Shown: in pieces, positions 11,942 to 22,585 of the stretch
Layout: each line of letters starts with the position of its first letter
How positions within the stretch are numbered: position 1 is the stretch's first letter
Source: Capra hircus
Taxonomy: Eukaryota > Chordata > Mammalia > Artiodactyla > Bovidae
Reading direction: 5' to 3'
NCBI RefSeq assembly: GCF_001704415.2
Contig: NC_030822.1
Span: 50,151,345 to 50,215,344 of the forward strand
Length of the DNA: 64,000 nt
Translations under genes and position numbers: made by a program
Notes under the pieces: generated by a model
Told to the model about the DNA's origin: nothing
Database searches by the model: none
Seen by the model: the letters and a program-made list of their open reading frames with translations, nothing else

Positions 11942-12064
11942 CACAGTGACTTTCATCGCTATTGTCGCCACAGTCATCCTCAAGGTCACACTTGTAGGAG
12001 AGGGGGATACAGGTCCCGGACTCGTGGCAGCGGAACTGCGTGTCCAGGTCACAGACGGTGGTTG
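11942..12064 (-). CDS. SORL1: SORL1 exon: LDLR class A repeat 2
   Basis: 123-base exon, phase 1 on both sides, about human residues 1115-1155. It encodes TTVCDLDTQFRCHESGTCIP followed by YKCDLEDDCGDNSDESHC. Six cysteines and the calcium cage residues (D.ED.C.D.SDE) are present. The recalled human sequence has RCQESG where this copy has RCHESG. The acceptor is CATCTTAG, with a poor pyrimidine content close to the AG. The donor is GTAAGG. Confidence 0.97.
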
Positions 12065-12489
12065 CTAAGATGCGAAAGAGAGACAACAGGCTCAGTAGAT
12101 CCAATCAGCTCCCCCCAGACATCCCACTGGAAAGTGAAGGAAGCAGGTTTCCATTGTAATATCAATTTCAACAACAGAACTGAAACCTCAACGTACAGAA
12201 AAATGTAACTGCGTGATAGCCTGAAATTTACAGCCAAGGGACATAAAGGCCTGTCCTTTCATGGATGGCTTCCAGATGTCAACGGGGCTGGGGAAAGTGA
12301 GAAGCCGTCATCTAGCTGGGAGATGGTGTGATGTGCTAGATAAGCCCCTAGGACCACCCCCACAGATGTGACGGTGTCTTTCTAAATAACTGGCAGATAT
12401 ACCATTATCCGGAAAACTACCTTTAGGAAGCCCACTTTCACCCACAAAGCTGGCCCCTCACCATACAGATGACAGGGAGGGTGGAAAGT

Positions 12490-12775
12490 CCTACAGCAGG
12501 AGCAGGGGCCCTGCAGTCAGGCGGGACTGGTTTCAAATCTTGGCTCTATTTCTTCCTTCAGAAATTAATCTTAACCTCCCCGAGCCTCCGTTTCCTCCGC
12601 AGGAAAAGGAAGATAAGGTAATGTGAGCAGGTGCTTGCGATGACAAACAAGACGAGAGATGGGGATTAATGCTACCGCCCACAATTCACTCTACCCACCC
12701 CTCTGGGCCTCTGTTCCTGCTACTGTGAAATGGAGACAATACCTACCCTCCTGGCATTATTATGAAAGTCAATAA
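12490..12775 (+). repeat. MIR-type SINE relic(s)
   Basis: CAGTCAGGCGGGACTGGTTT, CCCCGAGCCTCCGTTTCCTC and GTGAAATGGAGACAATACCT match the MIR core and tail. The layout suggests two adjacent or overlapping copies. Confidence 0.65.
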
Positions 12776-13569
12776 GGAAACAACTCTGGGACCAGTGCCC
12801 ATCATTAGGATGAAATACTATGGGCTCTAAACAAATCCAACTTCTCTTCCCATCCATCCTCACGCCCTTCTGCTCAGAACATGAACATAGTTTCTCCCTC
12901 TTCTCAATAGAAATGATCCAGGTTTAGGCATAAGCCATAGAACTCTGAAGAAACGGCTTCAGGAAAGAAGGCTGCTCCCAGGAATAGAACAGAATCCTGC
13001 AAAAAAGTGGGGCGGAGCGGGGGGAGTGGGGGGCAGTGGCAGGAAGTGAGAAGCAGGTGGCAACCCCGCAATCAGACGTCCCTGGCAGCTCTTATTTGAG
13101 GCTCCATTTCTTCTCCATAATTGAGCTCATGGTGGGAGGCAGGGGATGAATGCAAAAATGACGAGACTGCAGGGGATTTACGTCAAAACCCCCAGTGCCT
13201 GACAATCACCCAGGGCAGGAGCCTGCCGAAGAGGAAAGGGGATCTGCCAACAGAATCCCTCCCATACCTGCCTCTATCTCCACGCCTCTTCTCTTCCCTG
13301 GCAGCTGACAGGAGTGGGGGGGGCCTCGCTTAACTTCCAGACAGCGCTGCCCAGCCATGGCCTGACCCCTCCTATAGCCCTGCCTGGACCAGCATGCCCC
13401 TCGCCTCCTCCTCTCACCTCTTCCTTGATGACAGAGGCCCTCAGGAAAGCTCAGATGAGCACTGCTCTCCTGGCTCCGAGGCTCCACATTTCAGCCCCTG
13501 CATCCCTCACCTCCACCACATCTGACTAAGTCGGGACCCGAGCACACGGAATCATGAGAAAGCAGAGCA

Positions 13570-13922
13570 GAACTGATGCTTTCAAACTGTGGTGCTAGGA
13601 AGACTCTTGAGAGTCCCTTGGACTGCAAGGAGATCAAACTAGTCCATCCTAAAGGGAATCAACTCTGAATATTCATTGGAAGGACCGATGCTGAAGCTGA
13701 AGCTCCAATACTTTGGCCACCTGATGCCAACAGTGATTTACTGGAAAAGACCCTGATGCTGGGAAAGATTGAGGATAAGAGGAAAAGGGGACGACACAGG
13801 ACAAGATGGTTGGATGGCATCATCGACTCAATGGACAGGAGTTTGAGCAAATTCCAGGTGATAGTGAAGGACAGGAAGGCCTGGGGTGCTGCAGCCCATG
13901 GGATTGCAAAGAGTCCGACAAG
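13570..13922 (+). repeat. BovB LINE 3' fragment
   Basis: It begins AACTGATGCTTTCAAACTGT and runs through GAGAGTCCCTTGGACTGCAA and AAAAGGGGACGACACAGGAC to GCAAAGAGTCCGACA. Only the end of the reverse transcriptase gene and the 3' UTR remain. Confidence 0.92.
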
Positions 13923-15870
13923 TCTCAGGGTCTTGAGAGGGTCAATTGCAGCTAACATTTGCACCAAACCAGGAGGAGGGCAGAGCTGGCTGCAAAATCC
14001 AGCCCTAGGAGAAGCTTAAACTCTTCAGGGAACCCTGCGAGCTCAGGGGCTGGTGGGGAGGAGATGGAGGGAAACTTCCTAGCGAAACACTGAACCAACA
14101 GGAGAGCCCACCACGTACATCCAGTAGAAACCAAAGCCCAGGGACCCAAAGAGGAACCCCTCGCCAACGGACAGGAGGCCATTCAATTCATAGCTCTCTG
14201 CCTCCACTATGTCTCATCACGTCTGGTCAATTTTCTTGTAACGGGTTAATTCTAAGATGTGTCTCCTTGCCCACCCTGTTCCGTAACAAACTCCTTTCTA
14301 GCATCTGCTCTAACGATGTTAATATTAACTCATGTTTTCAAGGAGCTTTGGCTACTTCCTCACAAATGGCACACCTTCCTGAGACCCTGGTCAGTAGAGG
14401 AGGTTTGATCAATGCTCCTTTTGCAAAAAAGAAGAATACACAGAGAGGCTACCGCTCTCTAAATTAATTAGATTTTTATCTAATACTCCTCTCCCTGGGG
14501 ATGAAAGGCGGCCTCTGAAGCCAAGGAGAAATGATTAAGGAAGGTTTGGTAATAACCTCCTACACGCTAGGAAAGGCAATTCAAGGGATTGCAAGGCCCG
14601 GGTGAGCTGAACAAGTTGACTGCTTCTAAAGCGGCTTTCTGGGAGGAGCAGCATGGGAACTGGCCCAGGCTCTGCAGATAGCTGGCAAAATGACATCCAC
14701 CAGGGGCAAGGGGGTACGAGACAGGACCCAGCCACTAATCTGTGCTTACAACACAAAATGATAAATGAGCTTATGGATTTCCAAAGGCAAATATTTAAAA
14801 GAGAAGGCTTCAGATGGGTGTCTGGCTTCCCTTCTCTGGCCTTTCTTCCATCTCATCCATTCTGCCCACGTCTTAGCTTTCCAAAGGCAAAATCTAAGCC
14901 TGTCATTTCAAGGGTTGCAAACTGTTCTTTTCATAAAATTCAAAGGTCTCATGCACCTGTTCACCCTCCTACTTGCCCCCACTGCTCACCATGCACACAC
15001 CAACCTCGGGGCTTTCATCCATGCGAACGCCTTCCCTGGAACTTTCCTCCCTGCAGCTCTGCTTGGCTCCCCTCTGCCTGCTCTTCCTAAGACCCTCCCA
15101 AGGTCTGACCTGGGTGCCATTCTTAAGACTCATTAAGGCTCGTGGTGCCGCCCCAATACAGGGCCTGTGGCTCACATATGCTTGGTTGGTTACTTCTCTG
15201 ACCACCCACTTCCGACTGTAAACTCCTGTGTCCACTTTAACCATCAGTTTATCTCCAAACCCAGCACAGAGCCTGGAACACCAGGGTCCTCAATATACAC
15301 CTGTTGAGTGAACAGGTCAGCACGCTACTGACTGACACCTCCTTAGGAGATGATGTCAAAGCCACTAAAAGTTAACTGAAGGAGAGACGGCCAAATCTGC
15401 AGTAAACAGAGTTCCCCTATAAGCAGTTATTTGTTTGTCCTAAACGCTGCTAAACAGAATCACATACTTAACAATCAGACCTTAGATATTACATATTCCA
15501 AAGAGGACACTTAAATGCACACAAACCAACGCTCCCACATCGCAGGCCAAAACTGGCATCACTACTCAGCTTGAACAACCACTCCTGAGCCTGGCAGGCA
15601 GCTGGCATCCCCTAATTGGAGATAACAAGGAAAAACTTGTTCCCCATCCCTGAAAAGGTTGAACATTGAATTTAAATTCAAGGGCTATCACCCGGTCACC
15701 TGTCTCAGATCACCAGCTCTATCTCTTGGAAAGGGCCACAGTCAGAGCCCAGACTGCCTGTCTCCCAAACCAGCTCAGTTTCAACCCTGCAATGCTTATT
15801 TGTAAATCTCTTCTAATGAGTACCTAGCTTACTTACATGGCTTTGCTTTTAAATAATAATACAGATCTAA

Positions 15871-16088
15871 TGTGCTCACGTGCATGCTCAGTCCTTCACT
15901 TGTGTCTGACTCTTTTGCAACCCCATGGACTGCAGCCCGCGAGGCTCCTCTGTCCATGGGATTTCCCAGGCAAGGATACTGGAGTGGGTTGCCACTTCCT
16001 CCTCCATAGGATCTTCCCAACCCAAGCACTAAATCCGTGTCTCCTGCATTGGCGGGCAGACTCTTCACCACTGAGCCACCTGGGAAGT
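15871..16088 (-). repeat. Bov-tA SINE
   Basis: Plus-strand text starts TGCTCACGTGCATGCTCAGT and ends TTCACCACTGAGCCACCTGG, a full inverted copy. It lies about 155 bases beyond the donor of LDLR-A repeat 1. Confidence 0.92.
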
Positions 16089-16244
16089 GCACACATGTAA
16101 TAGGGTATGGAAGTATGTTTTCTCCAGCCACTTAAATGGGCATCACTGATCACAGGGGCCCTAGGCTCCAGGCCCCGCCCAGGAGGGGCTGATTGTACCA
16201 GGAAATGCCTATCCTCCCAAAAACTCTGCTAAGCAGGGACTCAC

Positions 16245-16358
16245 GGCAGTTCCTCTCGTCGCTCATGTCTCCGCAGTCGTTGTCAAAATCACACCACCAG
16301 ATGCTGTTGATACACTTCCCGTTGCTGCACCGATACTGGTTGCGGAGACAGGTGTCCT
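16245..16358 (-). CDS. SORL1: SORL1 exon: LDLR class A repeat 1
   Basis: 114-base exon, phase 1 on both sides, about human residues 1077-1114. It encodes one complement-type repeat with six cysteines: TCLRNQYRC, NGKC, WWCDFDNDC, RNC. The calcium-binding acidic cluster DFDNDCGDMSDE is intact. WWCD supplies the aromatic and acidic residues typical of ligand-binding repeats. One exon per module with symmetric phases is the classic LDLR-A arrangement. The donor is GTGAGT. Confidence 0.97.
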
Positions 16359-16660
16359 CTGGCCATGGAGGGAGGCAGAGGAAAAAACAAAACCAATATC
16401 ATTCTTCCTGCTGGACCATGAGACTTTCTATTCTGAGTTTCCATTCATCTTCCTCAAATAACATGCCTCAGACAGCAAAGGGGAAGCGGGATGCTTTGCA
16501 CAGGTGCCCAGAGGGAAACCAGCATCCAAAGAGACCTCCTTCTCTCCTCTTTTAATTAAAATTGAAGGAGAGGCCTCTAGGAGCAGCAGAGGGGGTTACA
16601 ATGATGAAAAAGGAGAGTCACGGTGTCAGGTGGATCTAGCGAGTAGAGACACATAAACAC

Positions 16661-16933
16661 TGCTGCTGCTGCTAAGTCACTTCAGTCGTGTCCGACTCTG
16701 TGTGACCCCATACACGGCAGCCCACCAGGCTCCCCCGTCCCTGGGGTTCTCCAGGCAAGAACACTGGAGTGGGTTGCCATTTCCTTCTCCAATGCATGAA
16801 AGCGAAAAGTGAAAGTGAAGTCGCTCAGTCGTGTCCAACCCTTAGCGACCCCATGGACTACAGCCTACCAGGCTCCTCTGTCCATGGGATATTCCAGGCA
16901 AGAGTACTGGAATGGGGTGCCATTGCCTTCTCC
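16661..16933 (-). repeat. Bov-tA-type dimeric SINE with target duplication
   Basis: Two tandem modules (TTCAGTCGTGTCCGACTCTG and CTCAGTCGTGTCCAACCCTT) joined by GCGAAAAGTGAAAGTGAAGT. It is flanked by ATAAACACT-like repeats ending at 16660 and starting near 16938, consistent with a target site duplication. Confidence 0.92.
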
Positions 16934-16963
16934 GCATATAAACACTATAAAATATTAATTCCA

Positions 16964-17090
16964 GGGGCTTTCTTGGCCATTCAGTGGTTAACACTTTCCA
17001 CTTCCAGTGGTTAATACTTTGCAGGGGGTGTGGGTTCAATCCCCAGTCTATGATCCCACATGCTGTAGCCGTAAGAAAAAAAAAAAAATA
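16964..17090 (+). repeat. CHR-type SINE
   Basis: GGGCTTTCTTGGCCATTCAG, an internal duplication of the CAGTGGTTAA box, GGTTCAATCCCCAGTC and a poly-A tail. Confidence 0.8.
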
Positions 17091-17129
17091 CTAACTCCAC
17101 AAGGAATTCCTTAAGGGACTGTGTAGCCA

Positions 17130-17322
17130 CAGAAGAGAAGTGAAGTGAAAGTTGCTCAGTCATGTCCGACTCTTTGCAACCCCATGGATATCCATGGAAT
17201 TCTCTAGGCCAGAATACTGGAGTGGGTAGCCTTTCCCTTAGGGGATCTTCCCAACCCAGGGATTGAACCCAGGTCTCCTGCATTGCAGGCAAATTCTTTA
17301 CCAGCTGAGCCACAAGGGAAGC
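17130..17322 (-). repeat. Bov-tA SINE with 11-base target duplication
   Basis: An inverted Bov-tA. It is bracketed by the exact direct repeat CTGTGTAGCCA at 17119-17129 and 17323-17333, so both ends are defined. The perfect duplication argues for a fairly recent insertion. Confidence 0.95.
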
Positions 17323-17349
17323 CTGTGTAGCCATTATCCAAACATCCAT

Positions 17350-17650
17350 ATTCAGCATATCTATACCTATATAGTTTGCTGCTGCTACTGCTGCTAAGTC
17401 GCTTCAGTCGTGGCTGACTCTGTGTGACCCCACAGACGGCAGCCCACCAGGCTCCACTGCCCCTGGGATTCTCCAGGCAAGAACACTGGAGTGGGTTGCC
17501 ACTGCCTTCTCCGCCTATATAGTTTATCTATACCTAAATAGTATATCTAACCCTATTCAGTTTATCTATACCTATATAGTTTATATACACATATTCAGTA
17601 TATCTGTATCTGTAGTTTATAGTTTATATATGGTCATATATGTTCATGTG
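17350..17650. repeat. Degenerate AT-rich tandem repeat split by a SINE
   Basis: Units resembling TTTATCTATACCTATATAG recur at about 17354-17377 and several times in 17514-17645. The SINE at 17378-17513 separates them. The units differ by several bases each. Confidence 0.7.
17378..17513 (-). repeat. Monomeric Bov-tA-type SINE with 12-base target duplication
   Basis: It starts with GCTGCTGCTACTGCTGCTAA and ends GCCACTGCCTTCTCCG. It is flanked by the exact repeat CCTATATAGTTT at 17366-17377 and 17514-17525. It corresponds to one arm of the dimeric family. Confidence 0.93.
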
Positions 17651-18811
17651 TGTTCAATTTAACAACCAGGAGGATTATGGAGATTGCTTTACGTATTTTT
17701 GAGGATTTTTTCCTACCCCATGACTCCTTCAAAGTGAGCAGTCATAATTCCTCACACAGACCAAAAAAAAAAAAAAAAAAGTGCGCTGTTTAGTCAACTG
17801 GCTTATGAACACGTGATGACTGGCCTCCTGGCTGGATTAAGTCAAGGCTTTCTGACAGGGATACAGAAAGGCCCTTTTCTCCTCCTCCTGCAATTCAGTG
17901 TTAACCCCATTTCTTTCCAAACAACTTTAAGATGATGACCAGTGCCTGAAAGAGTGCCCTGTGTCTTAGACAAAAAGGTCATCTTTTTTCCATCTGTATT
18001 TTTTAAGAGGGCCCAGAAGGCCACTTTGCAGTTTTTGCTTCCCTGGACTCAAAGGCTGCTGTGACAGGGGAAGTTATGATTACAAAGCAAACATAAGCTT
18101 GAGAATAAGGAAAGGTAGGAATCCAGGCCATGTTTATCAACAGGATACTTTGTGGCAAAACCCCTCCAGGGGCTCACCTTCCCAAAAGAAATGTGAGGCT
18201 GGGGACTGGGGAAGTGGTAAAAGGAAAAACTAGACAGGAAAGAAAGATGTAACAGGTTTTCAAGGTGACATGTTAGAGTTTGTGTGTTCAGACTCCAAGG
18301 GGGAGTGGGGTGAGGCTGCTGCAGGCATCTGGCTGTGGCTTAAGAGGAAAGACTTGAAGTGCTTTGCAAAACTGGTCAGAAAGTTCTGATGTTTCTAGGC
18401 TGGGCAGGGAGGGGAACTGCTGGATGAGACGAGGTGAGCTCTGCGGGAGTCCTTTGCTAAAGTCAGGGTGGGCCAACTGTACCCTGCACTCTTACAGAAG
18501 CAGAGGAGCTGGGGATGATTGGTGTGGGGTGGATGAGGAGAGGAAGAGGCAGAAAAAGGAAAGAAAGGTGCACTCACAGGAAGGTCCGCATCCCCCGACA
18601 CTTAACCCCAAAGCAACTCATCTTTAAGAGAACAGTGTGGGCCTGCTCTGGATGAGGACTGAGGGACCACGGGCCTTGGAAGGTGAACTAGGATGCCCGT
18701 GTCTAGAGGGTTTTATTGTCTACCTTGGGCATTTTCAAAAACCCCAAACACGAGTGTATCAAGGACACATCAAAGGGGGAGGATGGGCAGAAAAGGAAGA
18801 AGGGGACACAC

Positions 18812-18985
18812 CTTCTTTGACACACGTGCGGTTCTTCTGCTGGTAGCCATGGGGGCACTCGCACATCAGGTCCCCGGACGGGAGGACACTGCTGGACACA
18901 CCATCTGGACACCTGCAGCTCCTGCTGCCGTCGGCCTTGGGCAGGCACAGCAGGCTGCAAGGCCGGGACGCACAGGCATTGCTTC
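18812..18985 (-). CDS. SORL1: SORL1 exon: EGF-like module
   Basis: 174-base exon, phase 1 on both sides, about human residues 1019-1076. It encodes SNACASRPCSLLCLPKADGS and then RSCRCPDGV and LMCECPHGYQQKNRTCVKE. Eight cysteines are visible in the spacing of the EGF-like module that follows the YWTD propeller in LDLR-family receptors. NRT is a potential glycosylation site. The recalled human NNS after PKA is DGS here. It is flanked by introns of 5.7 and 2.5 kb. Confidence 0.95.
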
Positions 18986-19978
18986 CTGGAGAGGAGACAG
19001 GCGGCAGCAGCCGGGTTAGCAGACACCAGGGGGCGCCAAACGCAGGCCTGAGACCCAGGGACGACTCCTTTTACAGGAAGAAAAAGGTGAAGTGGCGAGC
19101 ATGAGTGGGGCCCCAGCTGGATCGGATGGCCCCGAAAGCAAGCCCACTGGGAATATGGATGGAGGATGGTGAGACACCACAAGGTAGGCAGGGAGCTGCA
19201 GCGGGGAGGAGGGTCGTCGCCCGGGGGTGTCTCAGGGGATGCAAGGCAAAAACCTGTGCAAGTCAGAGGCAGGCAGGTAAGATCAGTCTGCAGCATCAGG
19301 AGGATAGAGCTGACTTAGGAAGAGAAGGAAGGATGACACGGGCACCCGGGGTGCGGGGGTTGTGGGGCTCGGCCGGGCCAGGCCCCAGTCCCCATCAACA
19401 CACCTGTGCCTCCTCTCTCGGGCTCCTTCCCATCTCCCTTCATTCTTCCCATAGCACTTTTACCTTGAGCGGTTTTCTGTGCCCTGTGACCCAAAAGCCC
19501 TTAACTAGAACAAGCATACATCCAAGCACCTGCAGGCCCCAGACAAAAATCCAAGTCTGCCTCCTTAATTCCTTTGTGCTATCAGAGCACAGTCGCTGAG
19601 CTCAGTGAGGAACCGACCAGATACCCATCAGGCAATAAATCCATGGGCAATGGGCCCACATAAGGATCAGCTAATGTTGATCTAGTCCACTATTTCCAAT
19701 CTTTTCTGTGGTTCAGCTTCCCAAAAAGAATGCCAGCTAGAGTCCATACAATCCTTCACCGCACTCTCGAGAGAGAACGTTTGTGGATGCACGGTGACGG
19801 AGGTGTTTTCTATCCCCCGCATCCTTCTGGGAAGGAGACAGAGGAGCTATAACAGAGGAAACCATTTCTCAACAGCTGAAAATGTGATACAATGATCAAG
19901 CAACGTGAAAGTCATATAAACTAAGAACTGTGTGTTTTTCTTTTTGCCTGTGACTACTTATAATCAAAAATGAATAGG

Positions 19979-20440
19979 GCCTTCCCTGGGGGCTCAGGAG
20001 TTAAGAATCCACCAGGGCGCGACCCCTGATCCAGGAGGGTCCCACGTGCTGCGGAGCAACTAAGCCCATGTGCCACCATTACTGCAGCCCACATGCCTAG
20101 AGCCCGCACTCCTCAACAAGAGAACCCACATCAATGAGAAGCCTGCTCGCCACAACTAGAGAAAAACCCAGAAAACAACAAAAACCCATGTGTGCCAAGT
20201 AGCTTCCATCGTGTCTGACTCTTCGTGACACCATGGACTACAGCCTGCCAGGCTCCTCTGTCCATGGGATTCTCCAGAGAAGAATACTGGAGTAGTTGCC
20301 ATTTCCTCCTCCAAGGGATCCTTCCAACTCAAGGACTGAACCCGTGTCTCTATACCTCTTGCACTGGCAGCCATGTGTCTTTCCCACTAGCGCCACCTGG
20401 GAAGGCCAACAAAGACCCAGCACAGCCAAAAATAAATAAA
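19979..20440 (+). repeat. CHR-type SINE, tail interrupted by Bov-tA
   Basis: The body starts GGCCTTCCCTGGGGGCTCAG and reads to CACAACTAGAGAAAAACCCA. The tail (AAAGACCCAGCACAGCCAAA and AATAAATAAA) resumes at about 20408, after the inserted SINE. Confidence 0.85.
20188..20407 (-). repeat. Bov-tA SINE inside a CHR SINE
   Basis: An inverted Bov-tA flanked by AACAAAAACCC (20177-20187) and AACAAAGACCC (20408-20418), an 11-base duplication with one mismatch. Confidence 0.9.
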
Positions 20441-21410
20441 TAAGTAAATGTTTAATTGGGGAAAATAAATGTAAACGCTTGAGTAAAACTCAGCTGATAA
20501 AGATTCTTCAGGTGTGCCCTCTCAGGGACAGAGGACCCCACCAGAATCAAATCTAAATAATCTGTTTCCAGTCAGCCAAAGTTTAGCCTATGCCATCCTG
20601 GCCTGCAGGCTGGGAAACAGGGTTCATTCATGACAATTGGTAATGAGACAAGTGATGACATACTTGTAAGCTGCAAATGTGTTGGCGTCTCTTCAGTGTT
20701 TAACTGGTATAAACTACACATAAAAAATAAAATTCCTCATGATACAGCAACAGTATTGCTTTGATGCTAAGGATCCAAGAGCACAAGGCATTACCAAGCG
20801 GATAAAATACACACAACCAGGGGGAGATCTGTTTGATGAAACATTCAAAGGGGTCTGCAAAAGACTCCATCAACTGACAGGCTGGATCATCACAGTGAAT
20901 AACCTGCTGATGGGAGCAGAGATGCCAGGAACTAGCTCCCTCTCATCTGTTCCGTGGGCAGATGCCTGTCCCGCTATCTCAAATGCACCTGCCGTGGGCT
21001 GCAGGAGGGAATGCCGAGCTGCCAATAACAAAAACAACCCCATCTGGGGTTCTGGAACATGTTCTTTGTATTCAAAGGACACCATGTCATTTGATGTTCC
21101 AAGAAATTGAACAATAATAGAACATTTAACAAATACTCATCAACAGGAGTATTTTCACATGGAGTCTGTGAAATAGCATCAGTGACATTTTCACATGCAG
21201 GGTAAGTGATTCCACCCAAAGAAGAAAACTGAAAGTACAGAACCCAAAGGGAGCAGCAGTATTTCTGGAGACGGGCTCCCACAGGCATGAATGAAACTGT
21301 AATCTGAGAGGCACGGCCAGGGACAAACCCCAAACCGTGCGACCAAGTCACTGATCCTAAAGGAGTAGGCAGGGCAGGCACGTGTGGGCAGGTCCAAAGC
21401 CACAGCACAG

Positions 21411-21560
21411 GGACTTCCCTTCTGCACTCCTAATGCACGGGGCCCGGGTTCGATCCCTGGCCAGAGAACTAGATTCCACATGCTGCAACTAAAGACTCCG
21501 AGAGCTGCAGCTAAGACCTGGGACAGCCACAGGAATGAATGAAGAAATAAAATATATATA
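21411..21560 (+). repeat. CHR-type SINE
   Basis: It starts GGGACTTCCCTTCTGCACTC, contains CCCGGGTTCGATCCCTGGCC and ends in AT-rich sequence. Confidence 0.82.
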
Positions 21561-22324
21561 TATTTAAAATAAACACACAAAGCCACAGTACAGAATACGG
21601 GAGCACTGGTCACAGAGAACCTGGGAGAACACAGGGAAGATGTGGCAGAGTTCCATCAGAACACAGCCAGAGAGCCCTGCCCTAGGGCACCACGGTCTCG
21701 TGTGGGCCAGGGGCGCCGCGTGAAGACTGGGCAGCTGGCAGCCTCCGTCTCCAAAGACGTCCCTGTCGGAGACCAAACGTTTAGCCCTGTGAGGCCTTCA
21801 CTGGGCATATCCAGGACATTCACAGATCTCCTCTTTGGAAAATTCCTCCAGAACCCTCTGAGGAGCCAACGCTGCTATTATCTGGCTTAACCATCCACAC
21901 ACTCGACAATATCAAAATCAGATCCACCCAGTATGGTAAATAGTCACCCTCATGATAGATATCTAAAACTATGTGTTTACTGCAGGCTCTGAAGGAACAG
22001 TCCAAGAACTCCAAAACAGTTTAACCCATTGCAGCATCAACTGAATACACCAGTAGCCCTGCTGACAGAGTTGTTTAAAGAAAAGAACACTCTCTATGAA
22101 GAGTTAATTCCAGGAACCCTGTGTAAGAACAACCAGGTATGAAGACAAAAAAAGAAATGTGCCTGTTTATAACTAAATATTCTAAATTGACAACACTGCA
22201 CATGAACAAAATTCTCATCGTCCTAAACAAGAATACACTAAAACCTAAGACTTCTAAATCACTGTCGTACACCGGGGCACTGCTAATCCAACAACAGGTG
22301 AGAGGTGGAACATAGCCTGTTGCT

Positions 22325-22465
22325 TCCTTGGAAGTTCAAGCTCTGAAGTCAGCTAGGCCATGGTTCAAACTCTCACCACTAACTAAATGTGTGATGGAGA
22401 GAAGTTACTGAACCTCATTTCCGGGTTCTCATCTGTAAAATTAATAATACAGATGGACTTGGGGA
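22325..22465 (+). repeat. MIR-type SINE relic
   Basis: GCTCTGAAGTCAGCTAGGCC, ACTAACTAAATGTGTGATGG and GGGTTCTCATCTGTAAAATT follow the MIR consensus order. Confidence 0.75.
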
Positions 22466-22480
22466 AAACTGTTAAATTAT

Positions 22481-22585
22481 GACGACTCTGATGTGACCCC
22501 CATGGACTGAAGCCCGCCAGGCTCCTCTGTCCAAAGGATTTCCCAGGCAAGAATACTGAAGTGGGTTGCCATTTCATTCTCCAAC
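22481..22585 (-). repeat. Partial Bov-tA SINE
   Basis: GACTGAAGCCCGCCAGGCTC and GTGGGTTGCCATTTCATTCT mark the middle of an inverted Bov-tA. The tRNA-like end is missing. Confidence 0.82.

Larger units (their letters stand above)
12065..16244 (-). other. SORL1: SORL1 intron between LDLR-A repeats 1 and 2
   Basis: 4.2 kb intron with MIR-like sequence, a BovB fragment and a Bov-tA SINE. The region 13930-15870 is mostly unique; 14930-15130 has the texture of an old LINE2 but I could not settle it. No exon is recognised. Confidence 0.85.
16359..18811 (-). other. SORL1: SORL1 intron between EGF module and LDLR-A repeat 1
   Basis: 2.5 kb intron. Four SINEs and a degenerate AT-rich tandem repeat are packed into 16661-17650, followed by a poly-A run (17762-17780). 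The region 17790-18811 is unique with no gene seen. Confidence 0.87.

Noticed and set aside
18703..19599. 197- and 164-codon open readings around the EGF exon
   Set aside because: One reads the EGF exon out of frame, the other is GC-rich intron on the opposite strand. Neither has domain support.
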